Below, one piece after another: positions 45,518-55,818 of a DNA stretch of 64,000 bases. The stretch's first letter is position 1, and each line of letters begins with the position of its first letter. The notes beneath the pieces are model-generated. The model had not been told where the DNA came from and made no database searches. It was given only the letters and a program-made list of their open reading frames with translations. The position numbers and the translations under genes are program-made. The stretch covers positions 207,443 through 271,442 of the forward strand of contig NZ_FOKZ01000004.1 in assembly GCF_900112285.1 (NCBI RefSeq). The letters are read 5' to 3'. The DNA is from Polaromonas sp. OV174 (GTDB lineage: Bacteria > Pseudomonadota > Gammaproteobacteria > Burkholderiales > Burkholderiaceae_C).

Positions 45518-46302
45518 GCGAAGCCGTCGTTGACATCAAAAAGCTGTGGACCGTTTTTCAAAACGGCGACAAGCAAGCGGTGATCCACAAAAACCTGGAC
45601 CTGCGCGTGGAGCGCGGCGAAATCGTGTCGCTGGTGGGCGGCTCGGGCACCGGCAAGACGGTGCTGCTGCGCCAGATGCTGGGGCTGGAAACACCAAGCC
45701 AGGGCGAGATCAGCGTGCTGGGCAAACCGGCTGCCGAATTGGGCAAACACGGCGCGGCCAGCCGGGTCGGCATGCTGTTTCAGCGCGGCGCCTTGTTTTC
45801 CGCCTTCACGGTGCTGGAAAACATCGCCTTTCCGCTGCGCGAGCTCAAGATACTGCCGGCCGAGCTGATACGCGAAGCCGCCATGGTCAAGCTGCAAATG
45901 GTGGGCCTGGGGCCAGAGGCGGCCGACAAGATGCCCAGCGATCTGTCGGGCGGCATGATCAAGCGGGTGGCACTGGCGCGTGCCCTCATCATGGATCCGC
46001 CGCTGCTGCTGCTCGATGAGCCCACAGCCGGGCTGGACCCGGACAGTTCCGACAGCTTTTGCGCGCTGCTGCGCTCGCTGCACCAGGGCATGGATTTGAC
46101 GGTGGTCATGGTGACGCACGATCTGGATACGCTGTACGAGCTGAGCACCCGGATTGCCGTGCTGGCCGAGCAAAAGGTCATCATCAACGATACGCCCAGG
46201 GCCGTGGTGGCCTTTGACCACCCTTTTATCAAAGCATTTTTCCTGGGGGAAAGAGGGCAGCGCGCCATGGCGCTGCTGCCGCCCGCCAGTCATCCGGTCT
46301 AG
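45514..46302 (+). CDS. MlaF-like ABC transporter ATP-binding protein
   Basis: 262 residues. Walker A GGSGTGKTVLLRQ, signature LSGGMIKRVALARAL (typical of the MlaF/Ttg2A group), Walker B LLLLDEPTAGLDP. It powers phospholipid transfer between membranes with the permease and MCE protein. Overlaps the permease stop by 4 bp. Confidence 0.94.
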   Translation: MSEAVVDIKKLWTVFQNGDKQAVIHKNLDLRVERGEIVSLVGGSGTGKTVLLRQMLGLETPSQGEISVLGKPAAELGKHGAASRVGMLFQRGALFSAFTVLENIAFPLRELKILPAELIREAAMVKLQMVGLGPEAADKMPSDLSGGMIKRVALARALIMDPPLLLLDEPTAGLDPDSSDSFCALLRSLHQGMDLTVVMVTHDLDTLYELSTRIAVLAEQKVIINDTPRAVVAFDHPFIKAFFLGERGQRAMALLPPASHPV

Positions 46303-46315
46303 AAAGGTTTGCAAC

Positions 46316-47248
46316 ATGGAAAACAAAGCCCATGCCCTGCTCGCCGGCATTTTTGTGCTGGTGGTGACGCTGCTGCTGGCCCTGCTGGCGCTCTGGCTGA
46401 CGCGCGACAACACCCAGCGTCACCTGTATGAGATGAGCACCGGCGACATCATCTCCGGGCTGCAGCCGCAGGCGGCGGTGCGTTTTCGCGGCGTGCCGGT
46501 CGGCAAGGTCGAGTCCATAGGCTTTGACGACAAGGTCAAGGGCAATGTGCTGATCCGGGTTTCCATAGACCGCGAGGCGCCCATCACCCAGTCGACCTTT
46601 GCCACGGTGGCATCCCAGGGCGTGACCGGGCTGGGCTTTATCCAGCTCGACGACAACGACGGCTCGTCGGTGCGGCTGACGCCCAATGACGCCAACCCGC
46701 CGCGCATCCCGCTCAAGCCCGGCACTCTGGACAAGCTGCTCAGTCAGGGCGAGATGATCCTGAACCACCTGGAGCAGGCCAGCAGCAGCCTGAACAAGCT
46801 GCTGTCCGATGAGAACCAGCGCACCGTCAGCGCGGCGGTCGCGCAGTTCGGCGAAGCCACTGCCAGCCTCAAACGCGTGTCCCAGGGCCTGGAGCCCACG
46901 GTGGCCGGCCTGCCGGCGCTGTCGCGCGAGACCAGCGCCACCTTGCTATCGGTCAAGCGCGCCAGCAACGAGGTGGCCAGCACCGCGCAGCGCCTGAATG
47001 CCGTCGGCGGACCACTGGACAAGCTGACGCAGGGCGGCACGGCGCTGGCGGCCGGGGTGGAAACCTTTAGCACCGCCACGCTGCCCAAACTGGGCGAGGT
47101 GGCGGACGAAACCGCGCGCGCCATGCGCCAGCTGCGGCGCACCGTGAGTGCCGTCGACGACAACCCGCAGGCGCTGATTTTTGGCAATGGCCCGCCCTTA
47201 GCCGGCCCGGGCGAGCCCGGCTTTTCCGCCACTGGAGTGAACCCATGA
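46316..47248 (+). CDS. MlaD-like MCE-domain protein with helical tail
   Basis: 310 residues. One N-terminal membrane anchor (about 8-28), a single MCE domain (about 35-140: ISGLQPQAAVRFRGVPVGKVESIGFD, then TVASQGVTGLGFIQL), and a long helical part (about 145-290). The tail could form a needle across the periplasm, as in PqiB. It overlaps the lipoprotein gene by 4 bp. Confidence 0.92.
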   Translation: MENKAHALLAGIFVLVVTLLLALLALWLTRDNTQRHLYEMSTGDIISGLQPQAAVRFRGVPVGKVESIGFDDKVKGNVLIRVSIDREAPITQSTFATVASQGVTGLGFIQLDDNDGSSVRLTPNDANPPRIPLKPGTLDKLLSQGEMILNHLEQASSSLNKLLSDENQRTVSAAVAQFGEATASLKRVSQGLEPTVAGLPALSRETSATLLSVKRASNEVASTAQRLNAVGGPLDKLTQGGTALAAGVETFSTATLPKLGEVADETARAMRQLRRTVSAVDDNPQALIFGNGPPLAGPGEPGFSATGVNP

Positions 47249-47943
47249 AGCGCTTTGAATGCACTCGTTTCGCTATTGATTCGGTAGCTGCTTGCGCCCG
47301 TCCGTCAAGGGTAAAGGGCCTTTTTTGTTTAATGTCAGCGCTTGTTTTGCTGACCGCTTGCGCGCTGCCCGACAAGCCGACGCGCTCCCTCATGTACGAC
47401 TTCGGGCCGGGCGCATTGAGCAGCGCGCCGGCGACGCGCCAGGCTTTGTTGCCGGCGCTGGCGGTTGACGACATCACGACCGCCGGCGGCGCGCTGGACA
47501 ACATGGCGGTGCTCTACCGCCTGGGCTATGCCGACAACCAGCGGCTGCGGCCGTATTCGCAGGCGCGCTGGAGCATGCCGCCAGCGCAACTGGTGCGCCA
47601 GCGCTTGAGCGAGCAACTGGGCCAGCAGCGCACGGTGCTAAACCCGCGCGAGGGCGCGGCGCTCAACCGCAGCCGGAATGTGACGCTGCCCTTGCGCCTG
47701 CGCATTGAGCTGGAAGAGTTCAGCCAGCTCTTTACGGCCGCTGACGCCAGCGTGGGGCTGATCCGCCTGCGCGCCACCTTGCTGGAGCTCACGCCCGGTG
47801 GTGAAAAGCTGCTTGGGCAGCGCCGCATCGTGGTGCAGCGGCCGGCGCCCAGCGCCGATGCGGCCGGCGGCGTGCGCGCCCTGACGGCGGCCACCGACGC
47901 GGCCATCGCCGAGCTGGATCAATGGCTGCAGCAGCAGCCCTGA
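47245..47943 (+). CDS. PqiC-like ABC-type auxiliary lipoprotein with repeat-derived signal peptide
   Basis: 232 residues. Lipobox L36-T37-A38-C39 gives a lipoprotein. The rest (about 50-225) is the DUF330/ABC_trans_aux fold (LPALAVDDITTAGG, RQRLSEQLGQQRTVL, LRIELEEFSQLF). Residues about 10-28 come from an R repeat and supply the positive charges R19, R22 and K24 before the hydrophobic core. The start is fixed by the 4-bp overlap with the MCE gene. It probably caps the MCE needle at the outer membrane. Confidence 0.88.
   Translation: MKRFECTRFAIDSVAACARPSRVKGLFCLMSALVLLTACALPDKPTRSLMYDFGPGALSSAPATRQALLPALAVDDITTAGGALDNMAVLYRLGYADNQRLRPYSQARWSMPPAQLVRQRLSEQLGQQRTVLNPREGAALNRSRNVTLPLRLRIELEEFSQLFTAADASVGLIRLRATLLELTPGGEKLLGQRRIVVQRPAPSADAAGGVRALTAATDAAIAELDQWLQQQP
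47271..47326 (+). repeat. R repeat, copy 10, inside the lipoprotein gene
   Basis: CGCTATTGATTCGGTAGC core, TGCTTGCGCCCGTC, then AGGGTAAAGGGCC and a T-run. In frame with the gene and in the same orientation. Confidence 0.85.
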
Positions 47944-47945
47944 TT

Positions 47946-47996
47946 TGCTATTGAAAAAGTAGCTGTCTGCGCCCGCCACACCTGGGCTCTGGCCAT
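47946..47996 (+). repeat. R repeat, copy 11
   Basis: GCTATTGAAAAAGTAGC core, TGCGCCCGCC, CTGGGCTCTGGCC. Only 3 bases after the lipoprotein stop. Confidence 0.8.
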
Positions 47997-48027
47997 TAAT
48001 TGCTTAAATGACCGGCTGGGGCGGCGT

Positions 48028-48660
48028 TCAGCCGTGCAAGATGGGAAACAGCTTGCCCAGGCCGTCGGCCATCACCTCTACCGACAGCGCCGCCAGGATC
48101 AGGCCCATCAGCCGGGTCATCACATTGATGCCGGTTTTGCCCAGCACGCGGGCGATCGGTTCGGCCAGGGAAAAGCACAGCGCCGTCGCCAGGCCTATCA
48201 CCACGCCATAGCCAACCAAGGTGCCGAGCTGCACAAAGGTTTTGGCCTTTTCGGCGTAAATCACCACCGTTGACATGGTGGCCGGGCCGGTGAGCAGCGG
48301 AATGGTCAGCGGCACCACGGCAATGCTGGCGCCCATGGCGGCCTTTTCCGCGCCGTCTTGCAGTTCGTGAGTGTGCGGCTTGGCTTCGGCCGGCTGGGCG
48401 TTGAGCATGTTCATGGAGCTGATCAAGAGCAGCATGCCGCCGCCGACCTGGAAGCTGGCCAGCGAGATGTTGAAAAACTCCAGTATCCGCAGGCCCAGCA
48501 GCGCGCTGATGGCAATCACCACAAAGGCGCTGAAGGAGGCGACCACAATGGTGCGTTTGCGCTGCGGCCCGGAAAAGCCCTGTGTGTAGTGAATGAAAAA
48601 GGGCACGATGGCCAGCGGATTGACGATGGCCAGCAGGGTGACTAAAGGTTTGAAGTCCAT
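48028..48660 (-). CDS. MarC-family membrane protein
   Basis: 210 residues with six membrane segments (FKPLVTLLAIVNPLAIVPFFI, LLTGPATMSTVVIYAEKA). UPF0056/MarC family; the physiological role is unsettled, and early links to antibiotic resistance were withdrawn. The start at 48660 is chosen because MDFKPLVTLLAIVNP is the usual N-terminus, with AAGGAAA about 6 bases upstream. Confidence 0.88.
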   Translation of the reverse strand: MDFKPLVTLLAIVNPLAIVPFFIHYTQGFSGPQRKRTIVVASFSAFVVIAISALLGLRILEFFNISLASFQVGGGMLLLISSMNMLNAQPAEAKPHTHELQDGAEKAAMGASIAVVPLTIPLLTGPATMSTVVIYAEKAKTFVQLGTLVGYGVVIGLATALCFSLAEPIARVLGKTGINVMTRLMGLILAALSVEVMADGLGKLFPILHG

Positions 48661-48738
48661 CGGTTTCCTTAAGAGTGACTCAGCGCATGGCAAGCGCGGA
48701 ATTCATTTTTCCGCCGGACTGCACTGCAAATTTCAGCC

Positions 48739-48908
48739 GGGGCCGCGGAACCGGCTTCGCCGGGCCGCAGGCGCAGCGCCCCCTCGGGGCTGGCGTCTGC
48801 GGCTCTAAACCTGCCTGCGCAGGTTTGGACAGGCGCCAGAAGCGAAGCCTCCGGCGAGCGGCGGCCTGCAAGGTGCAGCGAAGTACACGCAGTGACGAGC
48901 GTGGGGGC
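48739..48908. repeat. S repeat, copy 5
   Basis: GCGGAACCGGCTTCGCCGGG, GCGCCCCCTCGGGGC, an AACCTGCC-TGCGCAGGTTT palindrome, then ACACGCAGTGACGAGCGTGG. It fills the gap between MarC and the SDR gene and reaches the SDR stop codon. Confidence 0.75.
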
Positions 48909-48910
48909 CA

Positions 48911-49657
48911 TTACCTGCCTCCCGCCACATCCAATAGGGCGCCGGTGGTGTAGCTGGACTGCTCGCCCAGCAGCCAGACGATGGATTCGGCGACTTCTTC
49001 GGCCCGGCCGGGGCGCTGCATCGGTAACTGCGGCGCCAGGTCGTGGGCGCGATCGGGCAGGCCGCCCGAGGCGTGGATTTCGGTGTCTATGACACCGGGC
49101 CGCACCGCGTTGACCCGGATGCCTTCGGCCGCCACTTCCTGGGCCAGGCCTAGCGTGAAGGTATCTATCGCCCCCTTGGCGGCGGCGTAATCCACATACT
49201 GGCCGGGCGAGCCCAGGCGCGCGGCGGCGCTGGAGACGTTGACGATGGCACCGCCGCTGCCGCCATGGCGCGTGCTCATGCGCTTGATGGCCTCGCGGGC
49301 GCACAGAAAAGAGCCGAACACATTGACTTCAAACATGCGCTGCAGGCGCGCCAGCGTGATGGCCTCAACGCGCGCGGTGCGGTCGACCACGCCGACGTTG
49401 TTCACCAGCGCCGTCAGGCGGCCGAACTTGGCGTCGATTTTTTCAAACATCGCCAGCACCTGCGACTCCTGCGCCACATCGGCCTGGACCGCCATGGCCT
49501 GGCCGCCGGCCTGGCGAATCTGCCGCACCACCTCGTCGGCCGCCAGCGAGTTGGCCTGGTAATTCACCGCTACCGCATAGCCCTGGCGCGCCGCCAGCAA
49601 GGCGGTGGCCGCGCCTATGCCGCGCGACGCCCCCGTGATCAAAACAAGTTTGGACAA
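48911..49657 (-). CDS. Short-chain dehydrogenase/reductase, TTG start
   Basis: 248 residues. Rossmann motif GASRGIGAA, structural NNVGVV, and catalytic S...Y..K in VNVSSAAARLGSPGQYVDYAAAKGA. The start is a TTG at 49657, placed 7 bases after a strong AGGAGGT; no ATG fits that spacing, and the upstream in-frame ATG at 49714 has no ribosome site. NAD(P)-dependent; the substrate is unknown. Confidence 0.88.
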   Translation of the reverse strand: MSKLVLITGASRGIGAATALLAARQGYAVAVNYQANSLAADEVVRQIRQAGGQAMAVQADVAQESQVLAMFEKIDAKFGRLTALVNNVGVVDRTARVEAITLARLQRMFEVNVFGSFLCAREAIKRMSTRHGGSGGAIVNVSSAAARLGSPGQYVDYAAAKGAIDTFTLGLAQEVAAEGIRVNAVRPGVIDTEIHASGGLPDRAHDLAPQLPMQRPGRAEEVAESIVWLLGEQSSYTTGALLDVAGGR

Positions 49658-49749
49658 ACCAGACCTCCTGCAGGAAATGGCAATCCCGGTTAAAACGGGA
49701 TTGAAGCGAGTCAATGTACTTTAATTAATGCCCCAAACCGGAGACCGAT

Positions 49750-50358
49750 GTGAGCAGCACTGTGGACTATTTCTTTACACCGCAAAGCCCGTGGACCTAT
49801 CTGGGCCATCAGCGGCTGGTCAATATGGTCGAGGCGGCCGGCGCCACCCTGCGCATGTTGCCGATAGACCTGGGCGGCAAGGTCTTCCCGATTTCGGGCG
49901 GCTTGCCGCTGGGCCAGCGCGCACCGCAGCGCCAGGCCTACCGGCTGCTGGAGCTGCGGCGCTATGCCGACTACCTGCAGCTGCCGCTCAACCTCAAACC
50001 CAAATTTTTCCCGGTCTCGGGCGACGATGCCTCGCGCCTCATCATTGCCGTGGACCTGCACGACGGCACGGCGGCAGCGATGCAACTGGGCGGGGCGATT
50101 TTCAAGGCGGTGTGGGCGCAGGAGCGCCATATCGCCAACGAAAAGGTGCTGGCCGAACTGCTGGCCGAATGCGGCCTGCATGCCGACCGGCTGGAGCAGT
50201 CCTATAGCCAGACGGTGCAGGAGCGCTACGAGGCCAACACCCAGCAGGCGATAGACGCCGGCGTGTTTGGCGCGCCCAGCTATGTGGTGGACGGCGAACT
50301 GTTCTGGGGCCAGGACAGGCTGGATTTTGTCGAGCGCAAGCTCAGGGCCGGCGCCTGA
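49750..50358 (+). CDS. 2-hydroxychromene-2-carboxylate isomerase-like protein (DsbA superfamily)
   Basis: 202 residues, kappa-class GST/NahD type. The N-terminus VDYFFTPQSPWTYLGHQRL holds the active-site serine, and FGAPSYVVDGELFWGQDRLDFVERKL closes the thioredoxin fold. NahD isomerises a naphthalene breakdown product; most genomic members have another role. A GTG start is used at 49750; the ATG two bases upstream runs into a stop at once. Confidence 0.85.
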   Translation: MSSTVDYFFTPQSPWTYLGHQRLVNMVEAAGATLRMLPIDLGGKVFPISGGLPLGQRAPQRQAYRLLELRRYADYLQLPLNLKPKFFPVSGDDASRLIIAVDLHDGTAAAMQLGGAIFKAVWAQERHIANEKVLAELLAECGLHADRLEQSYSQTVQERYEANTQQAIDAGVFGAPSYVVDGELFWGQDRLDFVERKLRAGA

Positions 50359-50412
50359 ACGCCCGCTGTTCCGCACTTCCCAACATCTACAGCCAACAGG
50401 AGCATCAACATC

Positions 50413-51102
50413 ATGGGTCAATTCATCACGCTCAAGGCCGCCGACGGCTTTAGCCTGCCGGCTTATGTCGCCCAGCCCGTGGGCCAGCCCAAGGCGGCTG
50501 TCGTCGTGCTGCAGGAAATCTTCGGCGTTAATTCGCACATCCGCGGCGTGGCCGACCGCTTTGCCGCGCAAGGTTATCTGGCCGTGGCGCCTGCCACCTT
50601 TGAGCGCGTCAAGTCCGGTGTCGAGCTGGGCTATAGCGACGCGGACATGCAGGCCGGCTTCGCGCTGAAAACAGCGGTGGGCGCCTTGCCCGGCGCCGGC
50701 GTGCTGCAGGACATCCAGGCCGCCATTGACCATGCCGCCCAGGCCAGCGGCGGCAAGGTCGGCATCATCGGTTTTTGCTGGGGCGGCTTGCTGACCTGGC
50801 AGGCGGCCTGCACGTTGACCGGCTTGTCCGCCGCCGTGCCCTATTACGGCGGCGGCATCACGGCCGAGGCGGAAATTGCCCGCCAGCCGAATTGCCCGGT
50901 GATGGCGCATTTTGGCGACCAGGACCACTGGATTCCCATGGAAGGCGTTCAGGCCTTCAGCCAGGCGCACCCCGAGGTGGGCGTGCATGTCTATGCGGCC
51001 AATCACGGCTTTAATTGCGATCAGCGCGGCTCTTATGACGAAGCCGCCGCTAAGCTGGCACGCGAACGCACGCTGGCTTTCTTCGCCGACAAGCTGGGTT
51101 AA
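50413..51102 (+). CDS. Dienelactone hydrolase-family protein
   Basis: 229 residues. Alpha/beta hydrolase with catalytic C122 (IIGFCWGG), D171 (FGDQDHWIP) and H198 (ANHGFN), plus E35 in VLQEIFGVN, all as in the carboxymethylenebutenolidase group. The natural substrate is open; many paralogues exist. ACAGGAG lies about 9 bases before the start. Confidence 0.92.
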   Translation: MGQFITLKAADGFSLPAYVAQPVGQPKAAVVVLQEIFGVNSHIRGVADRFAAQGYLAVAPATFERVKSGVELGYSDADMQAGFALKTAVGALPGAGVLQDIQAAIDHAAQASGGKVGIIGFCWGGLLTWQAACTLTGLSAAVPYYGGGITAEAEIARQPNCPVMAHFGDQDHWIPMEGVQAFSQAHPEVGVHVYAANHGFNCDQRGSYDEAAAKLARERTLAFFADKLG

Positions 51103-51132
51103 AGCGTCTGCGCTGAAGTTTTAAGTGTTTTT

Positions 51133-51182
51133 GGCTGTTGGCGCTTATGCAATGGGCGCTGGCAGCTATTATTTTTGTAGCA
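51133..51182 (-). repeat. R repeat, copy 12
   Basis: Reverse copy: GCTACAAAAATAATAGC core, TGCCAGCGCCCAT, and GCGCCAACAGCC on the minus strand. It sits just before the GST start. Confidence 0.8.
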
Positions 51183-51198
51183 AAAACCACTGTTCCTC

Positions 51199-51861
51199 AT
51201 GATTCAACTGCACTACGCGCCCAGCACCGCTTCCATGGCGCCACACATCCTGCTGGAAGAGCTGGGCCTGCCCTTTGAAAAAGTGCTGGTGGACACGGCC
51301 CAGGGCGCGCACCGCACGCCGGCTTATCGTCAGCTCAATCCGAACGGCCTGGTGCCTACCCTGGTGGACGGCGAGCTGGTGCTCTACGAAAGCGCGGCCA
51401 TCTGCCTGCACCTGTGCGACAGCCATCCCGCGGCCGGATTGGCACCGGCGCTGGGCACGCCGGCGCGTGCCCATTTTTACAAGTGGCTGATCTGGCTCAC
51501 CAACACCTTGCAGGCCACGCTGATCGTCTACTTTTACCCGGAGCGCTGGGTGGCCGCGGGCGATGAGGCCGCCGCGCTGGCGTTGAAGTCGCATGCCGAG
51601 GCCAGGGTGGGTCCGCTGCTGGACCAGCTCGATGCCGAACTGGCGCGCCAGGCGCAAAGCCATGGCCAGCCCTGGCTGCTGGGCGCCAATTTTTCCGCCG
51701 TCGACATCTATGCCCTGATGCTGTGCCGCTGGACCCGCAACTTCGCCTCGCAGCCGGCACGCGAGCGGGCCCATCTGGGGCCGTATTTGCAGCGCGTGCT
51801 GGCGCGGCCGGCGGTGCAGCGGGCGCTGGCGAGCGAGCAACTCACCGCGCCCTTTGTCTGA
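51199..51861 (+). CDS. Glutathione S-transferase
   Basis: 220 residues. N-terminal thioredoxin fold (MIQLHYAPSTASMAPHILLEEL, then NPNGLVPTLVDGELVLYESAAICLHL with the glutathione-binding P-ESAAI motif) and a helical C-terminal domain with FSAVDIYALMLCRW. The substrate is unknown. Confidence 0.92.
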   Translation: MIQLHYAPSTASMAPHILLEELGLPFEKVLVDTAQGAHRTPAYRQLNPNGLVPTLVDGELVLYESAAICLHLCDSHPAAGLAPALGTPARAHFYKWLIWLTNTLQATLIVYFYPERWVAAGDEAAALALKSHAEARVGPLLDQLDAELARQAQSHGQPWLLGANFSAVDIYALMLCRWTRNFASQPARERAHLGPYLQRVLARPAVQRALASEQLTAPFV

Positions 51862-51864
51862 GCG

Positions 51865-52752
51865 CTATTCCACCTTCCAGCGTTCCTCGATAAAGGCCAG
51901 CAAGGCCTTTAGCGCCGCGCTGTTGTGGCGGCGCTGGGTGTAGGCGGCGTACAGCCACAGGTCGTCCTGACGGTGGTCGACCAGCACGGCCTGCAGGGCG
52001 CCGCTGTCCAGATGGCTTTGCACCATCAGCTGCGGCAGGCGGGCCACGCCCATGCCCTGAAGCGCCATTTGCAACAGCGCGATCGGGTCGGACGCGTCCA
52101 TGCGGCTGCGCAGGGCGACGCTGTGCGATTTGCCGTTGACCTTGAAGCGCCATTCCGGGTGCGTGCCGAATAGCGACAAGGTCAACGCGTCGTGGTCGGC
52201 CAGCTCGTCCGGGTGACTGGGCCGACCATGCTGCTGCCAGTAAGCCGGCGTGGCGCAGACCACCAGGTTGACCTGGCGCAGTTTGCGCACGATCAGGTTG
52301 GGGTCGGGTGTTATGCCTATGCGCAGCGCCAGGTCCATGCCGTCTTCCACCATGTCCAGCACGCGGTTGCTCAGTTTCAGGCTGATGTGCACCTCGGGGT
52401 AACGCCGCATGAAGTCGGCCAGCAGGTCGGGCAGCTCGACGCTGCCTATGCCTTGCGGCGCCGTCATGCGCAGGCGTCCGCTGGGCTCCTGCGAGCGGTG
52501 CAGCAGTTCGTCGCGGGTCAGCGCCATCATTTCCAACAAGGGCGTGCTGCGCTCCAGCAGCAGTTTGCCGGCGTCGGTCAGGCTGACGGTGCGCGTGCTG
52601 CGGTTGAGCAGGCGCGCGCCCAGCCGGCTCTCCAGTTCGGCGACGTACTTGCTGACATTGGCCTTGGAGACCTCTAGCGCTGTGGCGGCACGGGAAAAGC
52701 CGCCGCGGGCAGCGACTTCGCGGAAGGTGCGTATGAGTTCTAGGGTGTCCAT
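51865..52752 (-). CDS. LysR-family transcriptional regulator (CrgA-like)
   Basis: 295 residues. N-terminal HTH (DTLELIRTFREVAARGGFSRAATALEVSKANVSKYVAELE) and a C-terminal type 2 periplasmic-binding fold for the inducer. The ATG at 52761 three codons upstream is also possible; GGA spacing favours 52752. Convergent with the GST gene, divergent from the DUF4148 gene, so it may control either. Confidence 0.9.
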   Translation of the reverse strand: MDTLELIRTFREVAARGGFSRAATALEVSKANVSKYVAELESRLGARLLNRSTRTVSLTDAGKLLLERSTPLLEMMALTRDELLHRSQEPSGRLRMTAPQGIGSVELPDLLADFMRRYPEVHISLKLSNRVLDMVEDGMDLALRIGITPDPNLIVRKLRQVNLVVCATPAYWQQHGRPSHPDELADHDALTLSLFGTHPEWRFKVNGKSHSVALRSRMDASDPIALLQMALQGMGVARLPQLMVQSHLDSGALQAVLVDHRQDDLWLYAAYTQRRHNSAALKALLAFIEERWKVE

Positions 52753-52950
52753 TGTTTCCATGCCCGAAACAGACTGGTTCTGTTTCGGCCTGTTTAAAGC
52801 GGCTGTGAAGTCTATATCTGACATTCACAGGGGTTGCAAGCTTGTAAACCCTGTGAATCGCTTCCCGGCACAAGCGGCCCTGAATGAGTCACCGCCGCTG
52901 CCAAGGGTTCCTGTTTCAGCTGAACTATTTACACATTCGAAGGAAAAATC

Positions 52951-53256
52951 ATGAACAACCGCAAAATTCTGGCTTCTACCGTGATCGCCCTGGCTTCCCT
53001 GGCTGCCGGCAGTGCTTTTGCCGATTCTTACGACCAGCAACACCCTGTCATGGCGCCCACCCAGAGCAGCGTGACCCGCGCGCAAGTGCAGGCCGAGTTG
53101 CTGCAGGCGCAGAAGAGCGGAACCTGGTCGGCCACGGATGACTACAGCAACTATCCCGCCGTTTCGAATACCGGCACGCCTAAAACCCGTGCCGAAGTCC
53201 AGGCTGAACTGCGCCAGGCGCAAAAAGACGGCAGCATTCCCGCCTACCGCGGCTAA
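52951..53256 (+). CDS. Exported DUF4148 protein with two internal repeats
   Basis: 101 residues. Signal peptide 1-24 (ILASTVIALASLAAGSAFA). The mature part holds two similar units: TRAQVQAELLQAQKSG and TRAEVQAELRQAQKDG. DUF4148 proteins are common in Burkholderiales; the function is unknown. AAGGA lies about 8 bases upstream. Confidence 0.88.
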   Translation: MNNRKILASTVIALASLAAGSAFADSYDQQHPVMAPTQSSVTRAQVQAELLQAQKSGTWSATDDYSNYPAVSNTGTPKTRAEVQAELRQAQKDGSIPAYRG

Positions 53257-53269
53257 GGATGGGGATGGA

Positions 53270-54385
53270 CTAGCGGCTGGTTCTGGCCAGGTAGCGCTTG
53301 CGCCAGAACACGGACACCAGCACCACCACCAGCAGCAGCATCAGGCCCAGGGTCCACCAGAATCCAGAGGGGCTGTGGATGATGGGCAGGAATTCAAAAT
53401 TCATGCCGAAAAAGCCGGTGATCAGGTTGAGCGGCAAGAACACGGCGGTCAGCGCCGTGAGCGTGCGCATGATGTCGTTGGTGCGGTGGCTTTGGGCCGA
53501 AAAATGCATCTGTACGGCGGCTTCGGCGCTTTGCTCCATGCGCCGCACATGGTGCACCACGCGCTCTATGTGCTCCAGCACGTCGCGTGATCTCACCTTG
53601 AGCAGTTCGCGCTCGCGCTGCGCGGCCGGGGTGGTGGCGTCGGGCCAGGTTTCCACCGAATCTATCCAGTCCTGTAGGGCCGAGCGCTGGTCTTCGCAAG
53701 TCTCGTCGAGCAGGTGCAGGGCGCGCCGCGCATCGAGCACCGAGCTCCAGTTGGAAAAGCGCGTGCCGGGCCGCAGCAGTTCGGATTGCCAGTGGTCGAG
53801 CTGGCGCGTCAGTTCGCGCCGCAGCTCCAGGTAGCCGTCCACCATCAGGTTGACCAGGCGCAGCATCAGGTCGGCCGGGCTGGCGGGGAGCTTGACGCCG
53901 CTGGCGCGCGCCTCGCTGCTGGTGGCGTTGAGCAGCTTGCTGGCGTAGAGATCGCGCACCGCGCAGCCGGCCGGATGCACGGTCAGCAACACCCGGTCAA
54001 ACACGGCAAAGCCTACCGGGCTGGTGTCTATGTGCTTGAGCACCGGCGGGCCGCCTTGCTTTTTGCGTGGCGGCAAGGGCTGGTCTGGCAGGGGCGTGTC
54101 GGTTTCGGTCTGGCCGGAGGCCAGGCGGCGGAACACCAGCACGTCGTACTGCGAGGTGTAGTCGTAGTGCGAGGGCAAATGGTGGTTCAGCAGGTCGGAG
54201 ATATGCAGGTCGACCAGCTGGGTGCAGCAAAGGTTTTGCAAGGTGGCCTGGATCTGGCTCTGCATCAGCTCGAATTCGCGCCGCGCGCAGGCGATCCAGA
54301 CAAAGCCTTGCGCCGGCAATTCGGTCGGCAAGACCCCGGATTCCGTGATGCCCTGGCTACCCAAACCAATGTTGAAAACACGCAT
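53270..54385 (-). CDS. CorA-family divalent cation transporter (ZntB-like)
   Basis: 371 residues. Large cytosolic N-terminal domain with a long helix, two C-terminal membrane segments and the selectivity motif GMN in FFGMNFEFLPI (about 328-330). ZntB-like members carry zinc, CorA magnesium; the sequence does not decide. Confidence 0.9.
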   Translation of the reverse strand: MRVFNIGLGSQGITESGVLPTELPAQGFVWIACARREFELMQSQIQATLQNLCCTQLVDLHISDLLNHHLPSHYDYTSQYDVLVFRRLASGQTETDTPLPDQPLPPRKKQGGPPVLKHIDTSPVGFAVFDRVLLTVHPAGCAVRDLYASKLLNATSSEARASGVKLPASPADLMLRLVNLMVDGYLELRRELTRQLDHWQSELLRPGTRFSNWSSVLDARRALHLLDETCEDQRSALQDWIDSVETWPDATTPAAQRERELLKVRSRDVLEHIERVVHHVRRMEQSAEAAVQMHFSAQSHRTNDIMRTLTALTAVFLPLNLITGFFGMNFEFLPIIHSPSGFWWTLGLMLLLVVVLVSVFWRKRYLARTSR

Positions 54386-54411
54386 GCCGGCTCCCGCCCT
54401 GAATTAATGAT

Positions 54412-54465
54412 CAAAAAGGCCTGCGGCGCTTGTGTGGCGCGCGCAGGCAGCTATTGATTTGATAG
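54412..54465 (-). repeat. R repeat, copy 13
   Basis: Reverse copy: CTATCAAATCAATAGC core, TGCCTGCGCGCG, GCGCCGCAGGCC then T-rich. It lies between hemB and the CorA-like start. Confidence 0.85.
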
Positions 54466-54478
54466 TGATGCCGGCGCT

Positions 54479-55818
<1,340 letters not shown>

